Assembly: GCA_018365265.1 (NCBI GenBank)
Contig: JAGZKI010000042.1
Location: forward strand, 1 to 22,869
Direction: 5' to 3'
DNA length: 22,869 bases
Origin: Streptococcus parasanguinis
Lineage (GTDB): Bacteria; Bacillota; Bacilli; Lactobacillales; Streptococcaceae
The notes under the pieces were generated by a model. The model saw only the letters and a program-made list of their open reading frames with translations, was not told the DNA's origin and did no database searches. Below are positions 7,779 through 13,750 of the stretch, piece by piece (within the stretch, counting starts at the first letter, position 1; each line of letters starts with the position of its first letter). The translations under genes were made by a program, and so were the position numbers.

Positions 7779-8225
7779 ATGACAAAAATTCGTGGATTTG
7801 AACTTGTATCAACCTATACCAATCAGGACTTGCTTCCAAAACGAGAGACAGCCCATGCGGCTGGTTACGACTTAAAGGTGGCAGAACGCACAGTGATTGC
7901 ACCAGGCGAGATCGTTCTTGTTCCAACTGGGGTCAAGGCCTATATGCAGCCGACTGAGGTGCTCTATCTTTATGACCGTTCCTCTAACCCTCGCAAGAAG
8001 GGATTGGTCTTGATTAACTCAGTTGGTGTTATTGATGGCGACTACTATGGCAATCCAGGAAATGAAGGCCATATCTTTGCTCAGATGAAAAACATTACTG
8101 ACCAGGAAGTCGTCCTTGAAGTTGGGGAACGTGTAGTTCAGGCTGTCTTTGCTCCTTTCTTAATCGCAGATGGAGATGAGGCGGATGGCGTGCGGACTGG
8201 TGGATTTGGGTCAACAGGGCACTAA
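7779..8225 (+). CDS. dut: Deoxyuridine 5'-triphosphate nucleotidohydrolase (dUTPase)
   Basis: This enzyme hydrolyses dUTP to dUMP and pyrophosphate, keeping uracil out of DNA and supplying dUMP for thymidylate synthesis. It shows the trimeric dUTPase motifs in order: AAGYDL, DRSSNPRKKGL, NSVGVIDGDYYGN, GERVVQAVF and the C-terminal RTGGFGSTGH arm that closes over the active site. Three consecutive ATG codons occur at 7773, 7776 and 7779. The third is best spaced from the AAAGAGGA site (7765-7772), giving 148 residues, close to the usual streptococcal size. It is the first gene of a unit with a histidine phosphatase (one base after its stop) and radA. Control is probably dual, from the extended -10 promoter and the cin-box upstream. 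Confidence 0.96.
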   Translation: MTKIRGFELVSTYTNQDLLPKRETAHAAGYDLKVAERTVIAPGEIVLVPTGVKAYMQPTEVLYLYDRSSNPRKKGLVLINSVGVIDGDYYGNPGNEGHIFAQMKNITDQEVVLEVGERVVQAVFAPFLIADGDEADGVRTGGFGSTGH

Positions 8226-8226
8226 G

Positions 8227-8742
8227 ATGAAGATTATCTTTGTCCGTCATGGGGAGCCAAATTACCGTGAGTTAGAGGAGCGTTCCTATACTGGATTCGG
8301 GATAGATTTGGCACCCTTATCTGAGAAAGGAAGACAACAAGCTCAGGAACTTTGCAAAAATCCTTTGTTTGGCTCAGCTGATATCCTGGTGTCTTCTGCA
8401 GTGACGCGAGCTTTAGAAACGGCTTTTTATGTATCCTGTGCTACTGGCCTTCCTTTGAGGGTAGAGCCATTATTGCATGAATGGCAGGTTTATGAAACAG
8501 GTATAGAGAACTTTGAAACAGCTAGATGTCTGTTTTTAGAAAACAAGGGGGAATTGCTCCCAAATTCTCCTGTTCAATATGAGACAGCTGTAGAGATGAA
8601 GTCTCGTTTTCTAGAATGCATGGCTAAGTATCGGGAACATAAAACTGTGGTAGTTGTAGCCCATCGCATGCTCATGCGTCAACTTGTACCAGACGAGAAG
8701 ATTGATTTTTGCCAAGTGATTGAGTGTGAGATAGAGATTTAG
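8227..8742 (+). CDS. Histidine phosphatase (phosphoglycerate mutase-like) family protein
   Basis: A 171-residue small histidine phosphatase. The catalytic RHGE motif is at residues 7-10 (the His is phosphorylated during catalysis), the SSAVTRALETA segment supplies the second Arg, and the second catalytic His is His146 in VVAHRMLMRQL. Many family members have AHG here; AHR is a mild variation. The start at 8227 lies one base after the dut stop, so translation is probably coupled; no strong independent ribosome binding site is present. An in-frame ATG at 8170 inside dut is less likely because the N-terminus beginning MKIIFVRHGE is the family's first strand. The gene sits between dut and radA as in pneumococcus. 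Substrate unknown; nucleotide or sugar phosphate clean-up would fit the dut context, but that is speculation. Confidence 0.87.
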   Translation: MKIIFVRHGEPNYRELEERSYTGFGIDLAPLSEKGRQQAQELCKNPLFGSADILVSSAVTRALETAFYVSCATGLPLRVEPLLHEWQVYETGIENFETARCLFLENKGELLPNSPVQYETAVEMKSRFLECMAKYREHKTVVVVAHRMLMRQLVPDEKIDFCQVIECEIEI

Positions 8743-8755
8743 AAAGAGGTTTATC

Positions 8756-10117
8756 ATCGCTAAGAAAAAAACGACATTTATTTGTCAAAATTGTGCCTAT
8801 AACTCACCCAAGTACCTAGGGCGCTGTCCTAACTGTGGTTCTTGGTCTTCCTTTGTCGAGGAGGTCGAGGTCGCAGAGGTTAAGAATGCGCGTGTGTCCT
8901 TGACAGGTGAGAAAACCAAGCCTATGAAACTTGCTGAGGTGACTTCTATCAATGTCAATCGAACTAAGACGGAGATGGAGGAATTCAACCGTGTGCTTGG
9001 AGGCGGAGTGGTGCCAGGAAGTCTCGTTCTCATCGGTGGAGATCCAGGGATTGGGAAGTCTACTCTCCTCCTTCAAGTATCGACCCAACTATCTCAAGTG
9101 GGAACAGTTCTCTATGTCAGTGGGGAGGAGTCGGCCCAGCAGATCAAACTTCGGGCAGAGCGTTTGGGGGATATTGACAGTGAGTTTTATCTCTATGCTG
9201 AGACCAATATGCAGAGCGTGCGAGCAGAAGTGGAGCGCATCCAGCCTAATTTTCTTATCATCGACTCTATCCAGACCATTATGTCTCCTGAGATTTCAGG
9301 GGTACAGGGATCAGTTTCTCAGGTGCGAGAGGTGACGGCTGAACTCATGCAGCTGGCTAAGACCAATAACATCGCCATCTTTATCGTCGGCCATGTGACC
9401 AAGGAAGGGACCTTGGCAGGCCCTCGGATGTTGGAGCATATGGTGGATACGGTGCTTTACTTTGAAGGGGAACGCCACCATACCTTCCGGATTCTAAGAG
9501 CAGTCAAAAACCGTTTTGGTTCGACCAATGAGATTGGGATCTTCGAGATGCAGTCGGGCGGCCTAGTTGAGGTACTCAATCCGAGTCAAGTTTTCCTAGA
9601 AGAGCGTTTAGACGGTGCGACTGGCTCGTCCATCGTTGTGACCATGGAAGGGACGCGTCCGATTCTAGCAGAAGTGCAGGCTTTGGTGACACCGACCATG
9701 TTTGGGAATGCCAAGCGGACGACGACAGGGCTTGATTTTAATCGGGCTAGCTTGATTATGGCTGTTTTGGAAAAACGTGCAGGACTCTTGCTCCAAAATC
9801 AGGATGCCTATCTCAAGTCTGCAGGTGGTGTCAAATTAGATGAGCCTGCCATTGATCTGGCTGTTGCTGTTGCCATTGCCTCCAGCTACAAGGACAAGCC
9901 GACCAACCCGCAGGAGTGTTTTGTCGGAGAGTTGGGCTTGACCGGAGAAGTCCGCCGGGTCAATCGGATTGAGCAACGGATCAATGAAGCTGCTAAGCTC
10001 GGTTTCACCAAGATTTATGTGCCTAAAAATTCTCTGACGGGGATCACGACACCATCAGGGATCCAGGTGATCGGTGTGAGTACACTGTCTGAAGTCTTGA
10101 AAAAAGTATTTGAATAG
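8756..10117 (+). CDS. radA: DNA repair and recombination protein RadA, apparently starting at ATC
   Basis: RadA is a hexameric DnaB-type branch-migration motor that extends heteroduplex DNA during repair and natural transformation. Read from 8756 it has 453 residues: a C4 zinc finger (CQNC at 10-13, CPNC at 24-27), Walker A GDPGIGKST (95-103), Walker B LIIDS (167-171), the RadA-specific KNRFG motif (251-255) and a Lon-like C-terminal domain. There is no ATG, GTG or TTG between the in-frame stop at 8732 and a GTG at 8894; starting there would delete the zinc finger. AGAAAGAGG (8741-8749) sits 6 nt before ATC at 8756, so a non-canonical ATC start is the best reading; a neighbouring ATC at 8753 is too close. 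The 13 bp after the phosphatase stop imply co-transcription, with competence induction through the upstream cin-box. Confidence 0.95.
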   Translation: MAKKKTTFICQNCAYNSPKYLGRCPNCGSWSSFVEEVEVAEVKNARVSLTGEKTKPMKLAEVTSINVNRTKTEMEEFNRVLGGGVVPGSLVLIGGDPGIGKSTLLLQVSTQLSQVGTVLYVSGEESAQQIKLRAERLGDIDSEFYLYAETNMQSVRAEVERIQPNFLIIDSIQTIMSPEISGVQGSVSQVREVTAELMQLAKTNNIAIFIVGHVTKEGTLAGPRMLEHMVDTVLYFEGERHHTFRILRAVKNRFGSTNEIGIFEMQSGGLVEVLNPSQVFLEERLDGATGSSIVVTMEGTRPILAEVQALVTPTMFGNAKRTTTGLDFNRASLIMAVLEKRAGLLLQNQDAYLKSAGGVKLDEPAIDLAVAVAIASSYKDKPTNPQECFVGELGLTGEVRRVNRIEQRINEAAKLGFTKIYVPKNSLTGITTPSGIQVIGVSTLSEVLKKVFE

Positions 10118-10120
10118 AAG

Positions 10121-10153
10121 AAAAGTCTTAAACGGGAAGTTTAAGGCTTTTTT
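10121..10153 (+). terminator. Intrinsic terminator after radA
   Basis: Stem AAGTCTTAAAC (10123-10133) with GTTTAAGGCTT (10139-10149), 11 bp with one wobble, a 5-nt loop and a T-run. It separates radA from the carbonic anhydrase gene, which has its own promoter. Confidence 0.9.
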
Positions 10154-10169
10154 CAGATGTGACAGATGA

Positions 10170-10185
10170 CAGGAGGTATCTCCTG
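10170..10185. promoter_or_regulatory. Inverted repeat overlapping the carbonic anhydrase -35
   Basis: CAGGAG (10170-10175) and CTCCTG (10180-10185) form a perfect 6-bp inverted repeat with a 4-bp spacer. Its right arm shares three bases with the -35 box, a position suited to a repressor site. No regulator was identified. Confidence 0.35.
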
Positions 10186-10211
10186 ACAGACAGGATAGGA
10201 TGTGGTAAAAT
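10183..10211 (+). promoter_or_regulatory. Promoter of the carbonic anhydrase gene
   Basis: CTGACA (10183-10188), a spacer of exactly 17 bp, and TAAAAT (10206-10211) preceded by TGG (extended -10). It lies 40 bp before the start codon at 10251. Confidence 0.7.
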
Positions 10212-10250
10212 AATAGATGGTTTGAATTTCAAATGAATAAAGGAGAGACC

Positions 10251-10745
10251 ATGTCTTATTTTGATAATTTTATAACAGCCAACCAAGCTTATGTGGCGCT
10301 ACATGGAGACCTCCGTCTTCCGATTAAGCCCAAGACGAAAGTAGCGATTGTGACCTGTATGGATTCCCGTCTTCACGTGGCACCTGCACTAGGTCTAGCT
10401 CTTGGAGATGCCCATATTTTGCGGAATGCTGGTGGGCGCGTGACAGAGGACATGATCCGCTCCTTGGTCATCTCCCAGCAGCAGATGGGGACCCGTGAAA
10501 TAGTGGTCTTGCACCATACAGACTGTGGCGCTCAGACCTTTGAAAACGAAGGTTTCCGTCAGCATCTCAAGAAAGAATTGGGAGTGGATGTGGGAGATCG
10601 TGATTTCCTTCCTTTTCAAGACATTGAAGAGAGTGTCCGTGAGGATATGGAGCTTTTAAAGGCTTCTCCTTTGATTCCAGAGGATGTCGTGATTTCAGGA
10701 GCTGTGTATGATGTGGACACCGGATTGATCTCAGAAGTAAAATGA
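10251..10745 (+). CDS. Beta-class carbonic anhydrase
   Basis: It interconverts CO2 and bicarbonate, supplying bicarbonate for carboxylations (fatty acid, pyrimidine and aspartate synthesis) in a bacterium that often needs CO2. The 164-residue protein has the beta-class zinc ligands Cys36, His89 and Cys92 in CMDSR and HHTDC, the Asp38/Arg40 pair, and the conserved LRNAGGRVTEDM segment. I chose the ATG at 10251 (MSYFDNF) because AAGGAGA (10239-10245) is well spaced from it; an in-frame ATG at 10233 precedes that site. The gene follows radA, an order also known from other streptococci, but a terminator and separate promoter make it its own transcription unit. No clear terminator was found after it. 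Confidence 0.93.
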   Translation: MSYFDNFITANQAYVALHGDLRLPIKPKTKVAIVTCMDSRLHVAPALGLALGDAHILRNAGGRVTEDMIRSLVISQQQMGTREIVVLHHTDCGAQTFENEGFRQHLKKELGVDVGDRDFLPFQDIEESVREDMELLKASPLIPEDVVISGAVYDVDTGLISEVK

Positions 10746-10872
10746 ATTCAGTAAGGTAGAAATAGTAAAACGTTCTTCGCTAGCTTGCAAAAACATGCAT
10801 ATATATTATGAAATATTTCAGAAAACATTCTATTTTCCATTTCATTCTGTTACTAGTTTCAGAGAATTTCCA
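10746..10872. other. AT-rich intergenic DNA after the carbonic anhydrase gene
   Basis: About 125 bp with no credible open reading frame, no clear terminator for the preceding gene and no repeat longer than a few bases. It ends at the promoter of the candidate RNA. Confidence 0.5.
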
Positions 10873-10901
10873 TTGACTTGAGGTAGAGAAAACAGTATAC
10901 T
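10873..10901 (+). promoter_or_regulatory. Near-consensus promoter of a candidate small RNA
   Basis: TTGACT (10873-10878), a 17-bp spacer, and TATACT (10896-10901), each one base from consensus. No protein-coding frame follows; the next gene starts more than 320 bp downstream, beyond a terminator. Confidence 0.72.
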
Positions 10902-10906
10902 AGAAA

Positions 10907-11064
10907 AGCAATTTGATCTTTCAAACTGCCGGCAACAAGGGGAATGAATCCGCTTTGAATTGGAAAAGAGTAGGGTTTGGAGTGGAAGAACTTCACACCC
11001 TTATTGTCGTCAGTTACCCTATTAAATAAAGGTCTGTGATACAAACGCAGGCTTTTATTTTTTT
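10907..11064 (+). ncRNA. Candidate structured small RNA or cis-regulatory leader, ~155 nt
   Basis: The interval begins where transcription from the promoter at 10873-10901 should start and ends at a strong terminator. Visible structure: a TTTGA/TCAAA hairpin near the 5' end; the palindrome TGCCGGCA; AACTG (about 10924-10928) that could pair with CAGTT (11011-11015) to close a domain; and AGTAGGGT (10969-10976) with two possible partners. AGGGT can pair with ACCCT at 10997-11001, or the whole octamer can pair with ACCCTATT at 11016-11023, next to the terminator. Mutually exclusive pairings before a terminator resemble a riboswitch or attenuator. The 162-nt gap and a separate promoter before the ABC permease suggest an independent RNA instead. 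I could not match it to 4.5S, 6S, tmRNA, RNase P, T-box or another family by eye. Existence is supported by promoter and terminator; function is unknown. Confidence 0.5.
11024..11064 (+). terminator. Strong intrinsic terminator ending the candidate RNA
   Basis: A 15-bp stem, AAATAAAGGTCTGTG (11024-11038) with CGCAGGCTTTTATTT (11046-11060), including three G-U pairs, a 7-nt loop and a T-run to 11064. Confidence 0.85.
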
Positions 11065-11188
11065 GCATAATTATAAATGTTCACAGAATCCTTTCTACTT
11101 CAGATTCTCAGTATGATTCTCTTGATTTCGAAAAAGCAGATGATTCAAGAAATATTGTGAATTTTTTATAGGTTCTCTTCCATATTTG

Positions 11189-11197
11189 TGTTACAAT
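11189..11197 (+). promoter_or_regulatory. Extended -10 promoter of the ABC transporter pair
   Basis: TGTTACAAT: TACAAT (11192-11197) with an extended TGn motif and no recognisable -35. It lies 29 bp before the permease start and downstream of the candidate RNA terminator. Confidence 0.5.
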
Positions 11198-11225
11198 AAA
11201 ACTACTATTATCGAAGGGAGACACT

Positions 11226-12092
11226 ATGATTAATTCAATTGTTTCACAAGGCTTGATCTGGGCCATTCTTGGTTTGGGGATTTTTATGACCTTCCGAATT
11301 CTAGATTTTCCAGATATGACGACAGAAGGTTCCTTCCCGCTGGGAGGAGCGGTGGCGGTGACCTTGATTACCAAGGGGGTCAATCCCTTGGTGGCAACCT
11401 TAGCTGCCATTGGAGCAGGGTGTCTAGCGGGGCTCGCGACAGGACTTCTCTATACAAAAGGGAAAATCCCCACACTTTTATCGGGGATCCTCGTGATGAC
11501 ATCGTGTAACTCGGTCATTCTCTTTGTCATGCAACGGGCCAATCTGGGGCTTTTGGGTTATAAAAAAATTCAGGAATTTCTTCCCTTTGCTGGAGGATTC
11601 AATGAAATTTTAATTGGCTTGATTTTTGTAGGCCTCGTGATTCTCGGTCTGATTTTCTTCTTGGATACGCGTTTAGGTCAAGCTTATATCGCGACGGGAG
11701 ATAATCCTGATATGGCCAAAAGTTTTGGGATCAACACCGACCGAATGGAACTGATGGGTTTGGTGATTTCTAATGGGATTATTGCTCTTTCTGGTGCGCT
11801 GATGGCCCAGCAAGAAGGCTATGCGGATGCCTCACGTGGGATCGGGGTCATCGTTATTGGACTTGCTAGCCTCATTATTGGAGAGGTCCTCTTTTCAAAT
11901 GTCACCTTGACAGAGCGCCTGCTCAGTATTGCAATTGGTTCGATCGCCTACCAATTTTTGATCTGGGCTGTGATCGCCCTTGGCATCAATACCAGCTACA
12001 TTCGAATCTTCAGTGCCTTGATCCTGGCTATCTGCCTGATGATTCCAACCTTTAAAGGAAAAATCATGAAAGGAGCGAAACTCAGTAAATGA
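11226..12092 (+). CDS. ABC transporter permease (COG4120-type)
   Basis: An integral membrane permease of 288 residues, rich in hydrophobic segments (about eight or more spans). It belongs to the group related to branched-chain amino-acid permeases that usually works with a lipoprotein binding protein and a COG1101-type ATPase. Recognisable stretches are FRILDFPDMTTEGSFPLGGA near the N-terminus and the cytoplasmic loop GQAYIATGDNPDMAKSFGI, the likely coupling region that contacts the ATPase. AAGGGAG precedes the ATG at good spacing. The stop overlaps the ATPase start by 4 bp (ATGA), so the two are translationally coupled. Related streptococcal systems are thought to import amino acids, possibly aromatic ones. 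No binding-protein gene lies beside it here, so the substrate cannot be inferred. Confidence 0.88.
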   Translation: MINSIVSQGLIWAILGLGIFMTFRILDFPDMTTEGSFPLGGAVAVTLITKGVNPLVATLAAIGAGCLAGLATGLLYTKGKIPTLLSGILVMTSCNSVILFVMQRANLGLLGYKKIQEFLPFAGGFNEILIGLIFVGLVILGLIFFLDTRLGQAYIATGDNPDMAKSFGINTDRMELMGLVISNGIIALSGALMAQQEGYADASRGIGVIVIGLASLIIGEVLFSNVTLTERLLSIAIGSIAYQFLIWAVIALGINTSYIRIFSALILAICLMIPTFKGKIMKGAKLSK

Positions 12093-12853
12093 CAGCGATT
12101 GTAGAATTAAAAAATGTAACCAAAGCTGTGAGCAATGGGATGAATGAAGAAAAAGTCATTCTGGATGATGTCTCCTTGGAAATTCGAGAGCATGATTTTA
12201 TCACGATTTTGGGGGGCAATGGAGCTGGAAAATCAACCCTTTTTAATACGATTGCAGGGACCCTTCCGGTGAGCAGTGGGAAGATTTATATTTTGGGGGA
12301 AGATGTGACCAATTACTCTCCTGAAAAGAGAGCTAAGTATCTATCACGGGTCTTTCAAGATCCAAAAATGGGAACAGCACCCCGCATGACGGTTGCAGAA
12401 AACCTCTTGGTTGCCAAGTTCCGTGGAGAAAAACGAGGCTTGATTCCGCGTCACTTAAACAGTTATAAAGAGGAATTTCAGACAGTTTTATCCAAGATCG
12501 GCAATGGTTTAGAAAAGCACATCGACACAGCGGTTGAATTTCTTTCAGGGGGACAACGCCAGGCGTTGAGTCTGTTGATGGCTACTTTGAAACGTCCAGA
12601 ACTCTTGTTGCTAGACGAACACACAGCCGCCTTGGATCCAAAAACCAGTCAGGCCCTCATGACTTTGACGGATGAGTTTGTGAAACAAGACGCCCTCACA
12701 GCTCTTATGATCACCCACCATATGGAAGATGCTTTGAAATACGGCAATCGCTTGATTGTCATGAAAGACGGGCACATTGTCCAAGACCTCAACCAAGAAG
12801 AAAAAGCTCAAATGAATATAGCAGACTACTATCAATTGTTTGAGAAAGAATAA
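12089..12853 (+). CDS. ABC transporter ATP-binding protein (partner of the 11226 permease)
   Basis: The 254-residue nucleotide-binding subunit powers transport by the adjacent permease at the inner face of the membrane. All ABC motifs are intact: Walker A GGNGAGKST (42-50), Q-loop Gln90 in RVFQDP, signature LSGGQ (152-156), Walker B LLLLDE with Glu177, and H-loop His210/His211 in ITHHMEDA. The residue after the catalytic Glu is His (DEHTAALDP), typical of this subgroup rather than the more common DEPT. It starts inside the permease stop (ATGA overlap). Its own stop codon is the first three bases of a 38-bp repeat that recurs 203 bp downstream. No terminator lies immediately after it; the first good hairpin with a T-run is at about 13096-13147. 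Confidence 0.93.
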   Translation: MTAIVELKNVTKAVSNGMNEEKVILDDVSLEIREHDFITILGGNGAGKSTLFNTIAGTLPVSSGKIYILGEDVTNYSPEKRAKYLSRVFQDPKMGTAPRMTVAENLLVAKFRGEKRGLIPRHLNSYKEEFQTVLSKIGNGLEKHIDTAVEFLSGGQRQALSLLMATLKRPELLLLDEHTAALDPKTSQALMTLTDEFVKQDALTALMITHHMEDALKYGNRLIVMKDGHIVQDLNQEEKAQMNIADYYQLFEKE

Positions 12854-12888
12854 GATACAAAGGGCGTAAAATGCAAAGTGAAAATAGG
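12851..12888 (+). repeat. 38-bp direct repeat, copy 1, starting at the ATPase stop codon
   Basis: Begins TAAGATACAAAGGGCG and is identical over 38 bp to copy 2. Its first three bases are the stop codon of the ATPase gene. A 12-bp match to its start (TAAGATACAAAG) also forms the stop codon of estA at 17009-17020. Confidence 0.9.
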
Positions 12889-13053
12889 AAATTCTTGCAG
12901 TGAGCGATGCTCACAAGAGAATTTATCTTTTTCACACAGCATTTAGGGCGTGTTCAATTCGTGTAACGGCAAGTACTATGGTACCTTGCCTACACGACTC
13001 ACTAACTCCTCAGGTGGATGGTATCGATCCACCTTCGTCCTGTCGCATTCTGC
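12889..13053. other. Hairpin-rich segment between 38-bp direct repeats
   Basis: 165 bp holding three consecutive inverted repeats: GTGAGC/GCTCAC (12900-12905/12909-12914); CGTGTA plus GGCAAG with CTTGCC plus TACACG (12960-12973/12985-12996); and AGGTGGAT/ATCCACCT (13012-13019/13027-13034). A 65-codon frame runs across it, but its sequence shows no protein features. It looks like a small non-autonomous repeat element or an insertion remnant. I could not match it to BOX, RUP or SPRITE from memory. Confidence 0.55.
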
Positions 13054-13091
13054 TAAGATACAAAGGGCGTAAAATGCAAAGTGAAAATAGG
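13054..13091 (+). repeat. 38-bp direct repeat, copy 2
   Basis: Identical to 12851-12888 over 38 bp, 203 bp downstream. It leads straight into the terminator-like hairpin at 13096. Confidence 0.9.
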
Positions 13092-13095
13092 GAGT

Positions 13096-13147
13096 AGGAC
13101 AGAAGCGACATGATTTATGAACGCTTCATTGTCCTGCCACCTTTTTA
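13096..13147 (+). terminator. Probable terminator of the ABC transporter unit
   Basis: AGGACA and GAAGCG (13096-13107) pair with CGCTTC and TGTCCT (13122-13135) as a 12-bp stem with a 2-nt bulge. GCCACC and a T-rich run follow at 13142-13150. Confidence 0.6.
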
Positions 13148-13264
13148 TTTTCTAAAAAACAAATGATAGCTTATAAATATACTATATGGATTGAACGGGG
13201 TGCTTTATAAAAGGGGAATTCTTATAAACAGTGCTTTAATAAACCGTATAAAAATAGAAACTAG

Positions 13265-13276
13265 TTTCAGCTGAAA
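13265..13276. promoter_or_regulatory. 12-bp perfect palindrome upstream of a strong promoter
   Basis: TTTCAGCTGAAA is its own reverse complement. It ends 4 bp before the -35 at 13281, a typical operator or activator position. The regulator is unknown. Confidence 0.4.
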
Positions 13277-13280
13277 TCGC

Positions 13281-13309
13281 TTGCTAAAGAGAAGAAGGAG
13301 ACGTATAAT
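13281..13309 (+). promoter_or_regulatory. Strong promoter with long leader ahead of the 13751 gene
   Basis: TTGCTA (13281-13286), a 17-bp spacer, and a perfect TATAAT (13304-13309). The next gene starts 440 bp downstream, so the promoter drives either a very long 5' leader or a separate RNA. A 6-codon frame (MTDQDY) begins at 13342 but has only weak ribosome-binding support. Confidence 0.6.
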
Positions 13310-13737
13310 ATAAATAGAAGGATAAAGAAGGGGCTGGTCACCATGACTGATCAAGATTATTAGTGGTTACTTCGTTTTAGGTCTGTTTTTCTGACATTTG
13401 TTGATGCTCTTTTCTATAAGAGTCGTTGGGCTGTGTATCGAATCGATTGGACAGTCGGGCAAGCCTGCTAAGTTTGTCGGATCATATGAGAAAACGTGTA
13501 AATAGTTGGTAGAAGCTTTTGTGAAGGTTTTCAAACTTCAATGTGTCCAATCGAACATTCATTGAAATGTAGGATTGCAAAGAAAACCTCTGGTATTTTC
13601 CAAAAATACTATTACATGAAATAAACGTCAAAAAACATTGTTGTATTAGCCGAAAGGTTAATGGCACCATGTTAGAAAAACAGACCTGGCCTCTAGTCCC
13701 GTAAGACTGGAGGCCCTTCCTATTCGCAAACTCAAAA
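13310..13737 (+). other. Non-coding leader-like region with nested inverted repeats
   Basis: No credible protein gene on either strand. An 18-bp inverted repeat with one mismatch (13379-13396 and 13670-13687, core AGGTCTGTTTTTCT) encloses most of it. A second perfect 10-bp inverted repeat, CGATTGGACA (13444-13453) with TGTCCAATCG (13544-13553), is nested inside. TTAGCC-GAAA-GGTTAA near 13646-13661 forms a small GNRA-loop hairpin. It could be a regulatory leader, an RNA gene, or the remnant of a small element with terminal repeats. Confidence 0.45.
13688..13715 (+). promoter_or_regulatory. Stable hairpin 35 bp before the 13751 gene
   Basis: GGCCTCTAGTC (13688-13698) pairs with GACTGGAGGCC (13705-13715), 11 bp with one wobble and a 6-nt loop. 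There is no T-run after it, so it is more likely an mRNA-stabilising or translational-control hairpin than a terminator. Confidence 0.5.
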
Positions 13738-13750
13738 AGGAGGTGAGAGA

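Noticed and set aside
8170..8226. Start of the histidine phosphatase inside dut
   Set aside because: The added residues are a shadow of the dut reading frame, and the family fold begins at MKIIFVRHGE.
8894..10117. RadA starting at GTG 8894
   Set aside because: It would remove the conserved zinc finger that is clearly encoded upstream in the same frame.
10907..11064. Identification of the candidate RNA as a T-box, 6S, 4.5S or c-di-AMP riboswitch
   Set aside because: The diagnostic conserved segments of those families are absent or out of order, so it is left unassigned.
10859..11068. 69-codon minus-strand frame over the candidate RNA
   Set aside because: No ribosome binding site; it spans the plus-strand terminator and promoter, and the product has no recognisable features.
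12900..13097. 65-codon plus-strand frame across the hairpin-rich segment
   Set aside because: No ribosome binding site, it runs through inverted and direct repeats, and the composition is not protein-like.
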